Shown here one piece after another: positions 6,995-12,215 of a stretch of DNA of 13,687 nucleotides. Under the pieces are notes generated by a model. The model was not told where the DNA came from. It was given only the letters and a program-made list of their open reading frames with translations, and made no database searches. How positions within the stretch are numbered: position 1 is the stretch's first letter; the number at the start of each line of letters is the position of its first letter. Both the position numbers and the translations under genes were made by a program. This DNA comes from Patescibacteria group bacterium UBA4664 (GTDB lineage: Bacteria; Patescibacteriota; Saccharimonadia; CAILAD01; BJGX01). The stretch lies in NCBI GenBank assembly GCA_943353705.1, contig CALRAY010000010.1:1-13687 (forward strand). Direction: 5' to 3'.

Positions 6995-7091
6995 ACTTGG
7001 CTTATCCTGGTGGATCTCTTTTTTGCCCTGCTCGCTCAGGCTTCGGAGCTAATCGATCTGGTTAGGAACGACTCAAGCACTCTATTAATAT
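6948..7091 (-). promoter_or_regulatory. Candidate compact T-box riboswitch leader of thrS
   Basis: The transcript from about 7091 folds into two parts. The distal part (7001-6966) is helix GCCAAG/CUUGGC, then a 7-nt 5'-side bulge UGGAACC (6995-6989), then helix UUCCGAC/GUCGGAA closed by AGA. This is the architecture of a T-box antiterminator, whose bulge consensus is UGGNACC and pairs with the NCCA end of uncharged tRNA; N = A predicts U73 on tRNA-Thr. Part of the bulge (AACC) is also claimed by an alternative stem ending in a U-run, giving a mutually exclusive terminator. The proximal part (7079-7029) is one short stem-loop with UGCUUG/CGAGCA at its base. ACC followed by A (7062-7059) inside it is a possible Thr specifier. 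Stem II and Stem III are not evident. What I see is the bulged helix and terminator; tRNA-Thr sensing is inferred from family knowledge and from thrS downstream. Confidence 0.7.
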
Positions 7092-7097
7092 AATTAA

Positions 7098-7126
7098 ATA
7101 TTAGACCAAAACTTAACTTTTTTCAA
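7098..7126 (-). promoter_or_regulatory. Promoter of the thrS operon
   Basis: The -35 is TTGAAA (7121-7126), the spacer is 17 bp, and the -10 is TAATAT (7098-7103). Predicted +1 is near 7091, about 160 nt upstream of thrS. The rest of the 7127-7185 gap is AT-rich and holds a weak inverted repeat (TTACAA/TTGTAA, 7142-7156) after pgeF but no clear terminator. Confidence 0.55.
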
Positions 7127-7185
7127 GCTTTAATTGATATTCTTACAAATGTTGTAATTATTTCAATAAACTTATGCTTTAACAG

Positions 7186-7896
7186 CTATAAAATGCTTGC
7201 AATTATAGCAAATCGGCCCTCTGCTTCGCCAGTCGCCATACTTCTGCGATGTGAATAATATTTTTGGTCAGTGTATGTATCAATTTTGCTAATATGCAGG
7301 TTGTTTTCAGATAGGCCGAGGTCAATTGCTTGCCGTCTAAGCTCATCTTTTATATACATATGATACTTTTCGTCGTCTCCTTTTATAAAATTATCCCCCC
7401 AGAGCTCTGTATCCACGCCGTCCTTAGTGCCAAACACGTATGAATCGCCTGAAATTGCCGGGCCGGCTACTAGAATTAAATCCTCAGGCCTTTCTGCGTC
7501 TAGCATTTCTACGGCTTGCTTTAGGATATTTAGTTCTACACCCTTTCGGCCTGCGTGCAATACGGCCAACTGCTTGCTATTGGGGTCATAGAGGGCTGCA
7601 GGGATGCAGTCTGCCACTACTAACATTAGGGCGTTTCCTTTTTTGTTGGTCATCAATCCATCGCCCACCAAAGACTGCTGCTTGGATTTTTCCAATAAAT
7701 TAGCCTTGGGTGTATCGATTTTGTAAATTTTTGTGCCATGTTCCAGGTAAACTATTGTGGCATCATCGGCTTTTATTGCGCATTTTTCAAGAAATTGCTG
7801 TCGGTTCTTGATAACATCAGCCTCATTACCCCAAGCAAAGCTCATATTACCATCCGATACATTAGAAAACTCTACCTTCAACCCTACATATTCCAT
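7186..7896 (-). CDS. pgeF: PgeF/YfiH family (polyphenol oxidase/laccase-domain) protein, likely peptidoglycan editing factor
   Basis: 236 residues of the YfiH/LACC1 fold. In E. coli PgeF removes L-Ser misincorporated at position 1 of peptidoglycan precursors; relatives also show purine nucleoside phosphorylase or adenosine deaminase activity, so the substrate here is not certain. The Zn-binding His-Cys-His set is present: His53 (LEHGTKIYKI), Cys97 (VVADCIPAALYD) and His114 (AVLHAGRKG). The C-terminal YYSHRRSMATGEAEGRF replaces the usual FFSYRR-TGR motif, and the GPxIGxCxYEVG-like segment (AGPAISGDSYVFG) has lost its cysteine. AAGGAGGG lies 5-6 nt before the ATG, the best ribosome-binding site in the window. 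It begins 20 nt after tRNA-Val with no promoter of its own visible. Proximity to murT-gatD fits a peptidoglycan role. Confidence 0.85.
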   Translation of the reverse strand: MEYVGLKVEFSNVSDGNMSFAWGNEADVIKNRQQFLEKCAIKADDATIVYLEHGTKIYKIDTPKANLLEKSKQQSLVGDGLMTNKKGNALMLVVADCIPAALYDPNSKQLAVLHAGRKGVELNILKQAVEMLDAERPEDLILVAGPAISGDSYVFGTKDGVDTELWGDNFIKGDDEKYHMYIKDELRRQAIDLGLSENNLHISKIDTYTDQKYYSHRRSMATGEAEGRFAIIASIL

Positions 7897-7916
7897 TCAG
7901 CCCTCCTTATAAATAC

Positions 7917-7993
7917 TGGTGGGTCCTAGGGGACTCGAACCTCTGACCTCTTCCACGTCAAGGAAGCGCTCTAGCCAACTGAGCTAAGGACCC
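7917..7993 (-). tRNA. tRNA-Val (anticodon GAC)
   Basis: A 77-nt cloverleaf with encoded CCA (7917-7919). The acceptor stem is GGGTCCT/AGGACCC with discriminator A (7920). The D-arm is GCTC/GAGC around AGTTGGCTA. The anticodon arm is CTTCC/GGAAG with loop TTGACGT, hence anticodon GAC, reading GUC and GUU. The T-loop is TTCGAGT. The T-stem (AGAGG with CCCCT) has an A-C mismatch at its middle pair, while all other pairs are canonical. It has its own promoter upstream and is followed closely by pgeF. Confidence 0.95.
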
Positions 7994-8004
7994 ACGATTG
8001 CTTG

Positions 8005-8033
8005 ATTTTAGCTTATTTGGGCTATATTTTCAA
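8005..8033 (-). promoter_or_regulatory. Promoter of tRNA-Val (and probably pgeF)
   Basis: The -35 is TTGAAA (8028-8033), the spacer is 17 bp, and the -10 is TAAAAT (8005-8010). Both hexamers match consensus at 5 of 6 bases, the strongest promoter seen in the window. Predicted +1 is about 5 nt before the mature tRNA 5' end. Confidence 0.75.
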
Positions 8034-8048
8034 TCTGTGCCTAGCTTG

Positions 8049-9323
8049 TCATGAAAAATACTGCTTGTCTGTGGGGTTGGATCTCTCCCTAGTTAAGTCT
8101 CCAGCAAACCCTACCCTGTTAAGATCGACGTGTGCAGAGTTCAAGCTGCGCAATGGCATTATAGTATTTTTGCCATATTTATCATTTATTTCATCAATCG
8201 CACAAGAAAGCATTAGGGGTTTTTTATCCTCAAACACGTCAAATGGCAGCTGCAGGCTCATGCTCATGTTGAATATATTAATACTTAGCCGTCGAACCGG
8301 CCGATCAAATATAATATTTTTTAATAGCATCATCGATAAACCTATAATTTCTTTATCTGACCTAAAAAAAGAGACTCTTTTGAACTCCGACCCTTGCCAG
8401 CTTCCATCTGCAAACCCCACACTCAGGGCAATACCAGTCGCCGACAACGATTTACTTCTGAGTCTGGCGCCCAAATTAACAGATATTTTATTAATATAAA
8501 CCATAACCTCTGAACGATTTCTGGGTGGGTTAGGCATGGTTGTAATCTGGCGAGAGATCGATTTATTGGGCTGGATTCTTTCGATATCCACCTCGAAGCC
8601 ACGCATTCGCAGATACCACTTACCGCCGTTGATACCCATTTTGTTAGTCAGTAATTTCCAGCTGGCACTGTAAAACTGATGAGGATCTTGGATGCCTATA
8701 TCATATAACCTCCTAGCCATCCTGAAATTTATACCTGTCATATCCAAAAGAGAGATAGATTTATAAAAATCGCTCAAGCTGGTCTTATCTACCATGACCA
8801 ATCCATCTGGCTTCTGGATATTTGTGGCCATTTTTGCAAGCCAAATATTGCTTGCAACCCCCGCTGAGCAAAGTATATGCCCGTAATAGAGGTCATTTAG
8901 GGCCTGCTTAATGCCTGCAATCAACCCAATTATACTGGTTCTGTTCTGGAGATACGAAGGCACCTTAAGATAAGCCTCATCGATACTCTTAGCCCGCACG
9001 TAGCAAGGTGTGGCATGTAAAATATCCATAATCTGGCGGTGTATTCTCCTATAAGAGTTAGGGCTGTCGTGGACAATAGTTATATCGGGGCATAAAGATT
9101 GGGCATCGGCCACCTTCGTACCGGTCTTTATGCCATAGTTCTTGGCCTCTATAGAAGCGGCCACAATACTACCCCCAGCACTAAGAGACGTAGATACTCC
9201 AACAGGTCTACCGCGCAGCTTAGGGTCGTAGAATTGCTCGACAGAAGCAAAAAACGAATTCATATCGACGAATACAGTTGAATACTCGACTGGCTGATTT
9301 TTAAGTAGTATTTCTGGTCTCAT
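8049..9323 (-). CDS. dinB: Y-family DNA polymerase (DinB/Pol IV-like)
   Basis: 424-residue translesion polymerase. Catalytic carboxylates are Asp20 (VFVDMNSFFASVEQ) and Asp115-Glu116 (KSIDEAYL). Phe25 of the FF pair is the likely steric gate against ribonucleotides. SYRRIHRQIMDIL and CSAGVASNIWLAKMATNIQKPDGL are conserved palm/fingers segments. LLDMTGINFRMARRLYDIGI, near 190-215, is the helix-hairpin-helix thumb region, followed by a little-finger domain. LQLPF (357-361) resembles a beta-clamp-binding peptide, after which a UmuC/ImuB-like DEINDKYGKNTI segment and an atypical tail follow. The ATG at 9323 has no Shine-Dalgarno, but a -10 ends 6 nt before it. It is divergent from nrdR. No convincing LexA operator is seen. 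It could equally be annotated as an unspecialised Y-family polymerase. Confidence 0.92.
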   Translation of the reverse strand: MRPEILLKNQPVEYSTVFVDMNSFFASVEQFYDPKLRGRPVGVSTSLSAGGSIVAASIEAKNYGIKTGTKVADAQSLCPDITIVHDSPNSYRRIHRQIMDILHATPCYVRAKSIDEAYLKVPSYLQNRTSIIGLIAGIKQALNDLYYGHILCSAGVASNIWLAKMATNIQKPDGLVMVDKTSLSDFYKSISLLDMTGINFRMARRLYDIGIQDPHQFYSASWKLLTNKMGINGGKWYLRMRGFEVDIERIQPNKSISRQITTMPNPPRNRSEVMVYINKISVNLGARLRSKSLSATGIALSVGFADGSWQGSEFKRVSFFRSDKEIIGLSMMLLKNIIFDRPVRRLSINIFNMSMSLQLPFDVFEDKKPLMLSCAIDEINDKYGKNTIMPLRSLNSAHVDLNRVGFAGDLTRERSNPTDKQYFS

Positions 9324-9329
9324 GTATTA

Positions 9330-9358
9330 ATATTACATTTTAATAGGTGTAAAAGCAA
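9330..9358 (-). promoter_or_regulatory. Promoter of dinB, predicted leaderless
   Basis: The -10 is TAATAT (9330-9335), ending 6 nt before the ATG at 9323. A weak -35 TTGCTT (9353-9358) lies 17 bp away. There is no ribosome-binding site between the -10 and the start codon. Confidence 0.5.
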
Positions 9359-9403
9359 ACAAAATACGAACAGATACAAGAGCTTACCCACAACCAAAAA
9401 AAG

Positions 9404-9440
9404 TTTTCCACTATATTTTCTATTAGTTATATGACAATAT
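9404..9440 (+). promoter_or_regulatory. AT-rich promoter region of nrdR
   Basis: Two placements are possible: TTTCCA (9405-9410) with TTATAT (9427-9432) at 16 bp, or an extended TGA-CAATAT (9432-9440) ending 6 nt before the nrdR ATG. No Shine-Dalgarno precedes nrdR, so either gives a leader of at most about 8 nt. The two placements cannot be separated by eye. Confidence 0.35.
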
Positions 9441-9446
9441 ATATAC

Positions 9447-9893
9447 ATGAAATGTCCTATTTGTGGCTCAACTGGTTTAAAAACCACCAACACCCGCTCG
9501 ACCAAGAGCGGGAGTCAAACCTGGCGCCGTAAGGAGTGCAAGAAGTGCCACTCCTCTATTACTACCTATGAGAAGCCGGATATGGGCTGGCTTAGTATTA
9601 AGTACGCCGCCAAAAATATAAGCCTGCCGTATAGTAGATCACTATTAAATAAAAGTATTTTACTAGTATTTGACGACGAAGAGCTACAAAGCATAAATAT
9701 AGAAAATGTGCTCGATACCATCGAACAAAAAATTGTTTCAATGCATAAGACAATAATTACTAATTTTGAGCTCATAAAAATTGTGCTCAATACTTTAAGC
9801 CCAATTAGTGCGAATGCAGCTATTAAATATTTAGCCGACTATGACCAAAGCAATAATCGACGCGGCTTAAATAAAATATTAAAGTCTCTATAG
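9447..9893 (+). CDS. nrdR: NrdR-like ribonucleotide reductase repressor with a degenerate ATP-cone
   Basis: 148 residues, the usual NrdR size and order. NrdR represses ribonucleotide reductase genes when dATP/ATP bind its ATP-cone. The N-terminal zinc ribbon is intact: Cys3, Cys6, Cys31 and Cys34 in KCPICGS and RRKECKKCHSSITTYEK, the last matching RRRECxxCxxRFTTYE. The ATP-cone region (about 48-137) keeps the length and the pattern LLNKSIL-VLDTIEQKI-LIKIVLNTLSPISANAAIKYLADY, but the nucleotide-contact motif KRDG is KYAA (52-55). It is the only plus-strand gene and is divergent from dinB. No nrd genes lie in the window, so its targets are not seen. Its identity as NrdR rather than a paralogue rests on the zinc ribbon and length. 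Confidence 0.8.
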   Translation: MKCPICGSTGLKTTNTRSTKSGSQTWRRKECKKCHSSITTYEKPDMGWLSIKYAAKNISLPYSRSLLNKSILLVFDDEELQSINIENVLDTIEQKIVSMHKTIITNFELIKIVLNTLSPISANAAIKYLADYDQSNNRRGLNKILKSL

Positions 9894-9978
9894 TGCCTTA
9901 TCTAATTAAATAATCAGAGGCTTGACCTAGAACAGGCATAGCAAGACTAAGTATAGGTAATAAATAGTGCTAAATTAA

Positions 9979-10008
9979 AATAAGACCCCTTGTGGGGTCT
10001 TATTTTTT
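9979..10008. terminator. Bidirectional intrinsic terminator between nrdR and rplY
   Basis: An 11-bp perfect stem (9979-9989 with 9994-10004) has loop TTGT and a core of AAGACCCC/GGGGTCTT. A T-run (10003-10008) follows on the plus strand and an A-rich stretch (9972-9980) precedes it, providing a U-run on the minus strand. It serves the convergent nrdR and rplY genes. The rest of the 9894-10022 gap shows nothing else. Confidence 0.9.
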
Positions 10009-10022
10009 AGAATGAATATAAA

Positions 10023-10730
10023 TTATTCTTTATCTTTATCTTTTGATTCTGTCTCTGCCTTAGCCTCATCGCCAGATTTAGCTTCCCCTTCGGTAGCTTC
10101 TTCACCTTCCTCATTGGCACCCTCAGGAATAGCGTCTCCGATTTCCTCATCTAGGGCAGCCATTTCTTCTTCACTGCGTGGTGGGTCAACTTTACATATT
10201 AGTTGATCTAGCTCAGCTAATAGCTCAACGCCATCTGGAACCTTGATATCTGAAACATGTATAGTCTTACTAAAGTCATCGAGGACTGATATGTCTACTT
10301 CGATATGAGGAGGAAGATTGGCTGGCAGTGTTTCAACTTCAACTTCTTCAATATTTTTGAATAATGAACCTTCTTGCTGGAATACAGCTGGGGATTCACC
10401 GACAAAGTGAAGTGGTATCTCGGTTCGAATAGTCTTTTTCATATTAATTCTATAAAAATCAACGTGATTAATTTCGCTCGTAATTGGGTTCGTACTAACA
10501 TCATGAACTAGAACGTTTTCGACTGCACCGTCATCTATCTTGAGTTCGGCTAGAGCACTATGCCCTACTTGAGAGAAAACTTTACCAAATTCTTTAGCAT
10601 CAAGTTCAATTGAAGCATTATCCTTACTATTACCATAAACAACCGCCGGTATTTGTCCGGTTGTGCGTAATTCGGCAACTTTTTTGCCAAATAAATTACG
10701 AGTCTTTGCTGATATAACTATTTTGTCCAT
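10023..10730 (-). CDS. rplY: Ribosomal protein L25, Ctc/TL5 type, with acidic tail
   Basis: 235 residues. The N-terminal L25 domain (about 1-92) binds 5S rRNA: TRNLFGKKVAELRTTGQIPAVVYG, then LVHDVSTNPITSEINHVDFYRI. The C-terminal TL5/CTC beta-domain (about 98-185) carries IPLHFVGESPAVFQQEGSL, VETLPANLPPHIEVDISVL and IHVSDIKVPDGVELL. Residues about 188-235 are a low-complexity Glu/Asp/Ala/Lys tail, common in the CTC group and probably disordered. AAGGA lies 5 nt before the ATG. It starts 11 nt after the small zinc-ribbon gene, so the two form an operon, which ends at the 9979-10008 terminator. Confidence 0.95.
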   Translation of the reverse strand: MDKIVISAKTRNLFGKKVAELRTTGQIPAVVYGNSKDNASIELDAKEFGKVFSQVGHSALAELKIDDGAVENVLVHDVSTNPITSEINHVDFYRINMKKTIRTEIPLHFVGESPAVFQQEGSLFKNIEEVEVETLPANLPPHIEVDISVLDDFSKTIHVSDIKVPDGVELLAELDQLICKVDPPRSEEEMAALDEEIGDAIPEGANEEGEEATEGEAKSGDEAKAETESKDKDKE

Positions 10731-10741
10731 TAGAATCCTTG

Positions 10742-11095
10742 TTATTTAGTTTTGTTAGTCTTTTGAGGTTTTGTTATGTGCAAGTGAAAAGATGCAATCT
10801 CCTGAGAAGATATTGGGCCTCTAGACAGAAACGTGGAACGCTCCTTGTAGCCTAGGTCGGCTTTTCGTCCCATTATCGATGTCGTCTTGCGGGCAGCCTT
10901 ATCGATTTCGGACTGTAAAAATACAGTAGCAAGTACCGGTAAGGAGCAGTCATGGCAGGTTAGCTGCATAAAGCAGTGCTCCTCGACTTTGCCTAAAAAA
11001 GCAATGTCGTCATGAATATAACTCGCGCCACAGGAAGGGCACTTGTAAAAAACTTGTAAGTTCTTTATTAAATCCTGTAGGTTTTTACTTTTCAC
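10742..11095 (-). CDS. Small zinc-ribbon protein of unknown function
   Basis: 117 residues, not recognised. Two CxxC knuckles, Cys19/Cys22 (KCPSCGASY) and Cys47/Cys50 (TCHDCSLP), give a probable zinc ribbon, with an extra Cys41. The C-terminal part contains ISSQEIASFHLHI, a short helix-like motif that resembles segments in other CPR zinc-ribbon proteins, and ends in a Lys/Thr-rich tail. There is no membrane segment. The start is GTG at 11095; a TAA lies in frame just upstream and no ATG is available. A GAGGG lies about 13 nt before the start, beyond ideal spacing. It is co-transcribed with rplY and might have a translation-related or RNA-binding role, but that is only an inference from context. 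Confidence 0.75.
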   Translation of the reverse strand: MKSKNLQDLIKNLQVFYKCPSCGASYIHDDIAFLGKVEEHCFMQLTCHDCSLPVLATVFLQSEIDKAARKTTSIMGRKADLGYKERSTFLSRGPISSQEIASFHLHITKPQKTNKTK

Positions 11096-11122
11096 GTTTT
11101 AATGTATTCCCTCTTGATGACT

Positions 11123-11151
11123 AGCATACCATATCTGGTAAATACGGTCAA
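11123..11151 (-). promoter_or_regulatory. Promoter of the zinc-ribbon gene and rplY
   Basis: The -35 is TTGACC (11146-11151), the spacer is 17 bp, and an extended -10 TGG-TATGCT ends at 11123. The -35 overlaps the stop codon of the WecA-like gene. Predicted +1 is near 11116, about 20 nt upstream of the GTG start. Confidence 0.6.
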
Positions 11152-12215
11152 TCAGTAAAACGCTTAGATTTACGTTTTTTAAGCACTGCTAGGCCGACCA
11201 GAAGTACCGCCATGACTATAATTAAAACAACAATACCAATAACCTTTTGCAGGCTGGTACCCATAATTCCAACCAGACCAAATATCAAACAAAGCAAGTA
11301 TATGCTCATGACCGCTTGCCTCTGAGAGAATCCGGCATCTAAGAATAGGTAATGAAGGTGTCCTCTGTCTGCAGTAAATGGAGACTTCTTATGTACTAAT
11401 CGTCGGATCACCGCCCAGACTGCATCGAGGATCGGTAAGCCCAGCACTAAAGCAGCTGTGGCTAGCTTCGCACCTGAAAAAATCGCCAGTATGGCCAGTG
11501 TCATTCCTAGAAAGTATGCCCCCGAATCGCCATTGAATATTTTTGCAGGGTAAAAATTGTATACAAGAAATCCGAATGCAGCGCCCATAAGGACTATCGA
11601 AACCAAAGCGGTATCGGGCTGGGCCACCTTATCGCTTAATGCAAGTAAAAAAATTATTCCTGCTGCTATCGCCGACACACCACCCGATAAACCATCTATT
11701 CCATCGAGGAAATTGATAGTGTTCGTCATGCCGACCATCCATAGTACAGCAAGTGCTACGGCAACCCAATTGAAGCTAAAGCTATAACCAAGCAGGCTAA
11801 TTTGATTTGTAACCTGCTCTAGTACGATAGTGTTACCAAATGGATTGGTTATATTTGCAATAGTTATGCCAAAACCTATTGATGCTACCAGTGCGGCTAA
11901 TACCTGGACTAGAAGCTTAAGCCAAGGACTAAGTCTCTTAATATCATCTATTAAACCCACAATCAAAACCATTGTTCCGGCAACCAAAAGCCCAATAAAC
12001 TCTTTCGGGATAACACCTAGCAAGGACACGCAAACCACAACGAAGGCAATATATATCGCCACCCCGCCGCCTCTGGCCATAATATTTTTATGTAGCTTAC
12101 GATTAGCTTCGGAGGGATCATCGACTGCTCCGATTCTGATTGCAATTTTCTTAATAACAGGAACCAGCAAGGTAGCAATTATAAATGCCGCCAAAAGCCC
12201 AATTAAATAAATCAC
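11148..12215 (-). CDS. WecA/TagO-type polyprenyl-phosphate sugar-1-phosphate transferase
   Basis: 355-residue polytopic membrane protein of the MraY/WecA family. It would transfer GlcNAc-1-P (or a related sugar phosphate) from UDP-sugar to undecaprenyl phosphate, starting a surface polymer on the cytoplasmic face. Motifs are RKLHKNIMARGGG (39-51), GLIDDIKRLSPWLKLLVQ with Asp90-Asp91 (87-104), TNTINFLDGIDGLSGG (164-179), IFNGDSGAYFLG with Asp230 (226-237), and DRGHLHYLFLDAGFSQRQ (283-300). HLHY rather than MraY's HHHFE points to WecA/TagO rather than lipid I synthase. About ten or eleven hydrophobic helices and a basic C-terminus (KKRKSKRF) are present. The start is GTG, overlapping the GT2 stop (GTGA), with AAAGGCGG 7 nt upstream. 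The exact acceptor and polymer are unknown. Confidence 0.9.
   Translation of the reverse strand: MIYLIGLLAAFIIATLLVPVIKKIAIRIGAVDDPSEANRKLHKNIMARGGGVAIYIAFVVVCVSLLGVIPKEFIGLLVAGTMVLIVGLIDDIKRLSPWLKLLVQVLAALVASIGFGITIANITNPFGNTIVLEQVTNQISLLGYSFSFNWVAVALAVLWMVGMTNTINFLDGIDGLSGGVSAIAAGIIFLLALSDKVAQPDTALVSIVLMGAAFGFLVYNFYPAKIFNGDSGAYFLGMTLAILAIFSGAKLATAALVLGLPILDAVWAVIRRLVHKKSPFTADRGHLHYLFLDAGFSQRQAVMSIYLLCLIFGLVGIMGTSLQKVIGIVVLIIVMAVLLVGLAVLKKRKSKRFTD

Noticed and set aside
7127..7185. TTACAA/TTGTAA inverted repeat after pgeF as an intrinsic terminator.
   Set aside because: Six A/T-rich pairs with a 3-nt loop and no U-run; too weak to call.
8002..8499. Open plus-strand frames opposite dinB, and similar long antisense frames opposite murT, the WecA-like gene and thrS.
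   Set aside because: All are shadows of strongly supported minus-strand genes, without recognisable domains, ribosome-binding sites or promoters.
9365..9380. CGAACAGATAC near dinB as a Gram-positive-type SOS box.
   Set aside because: Only one half (CGAAC) is present; the inverted GTTCG half is missing, and it lies upstream of the dinB -35.
9404..9449. Sequences resembling NrdR boxes ahead of nrdR (CCACTATATTTTCTAT and ACAATATATATACATG), which would suggest autoregulation.
   Set aside because: Each matches the palindromic consensus only partly, the right-half G is missing in both, and the 26-bp start-to-start spacing is not the usual 31-32 bp. The region is AT-rich enough to give such matches by chance.
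9493..9512. CCCGCTC/GAGCGGG hairpin just inside nrdR.
   Set aside because: It lies within the zinc-ribbon coding region and has no U-run; coding constraint on Thr-Arg-Ser-Thr-Lys-Ser-Gly explains it well enough.
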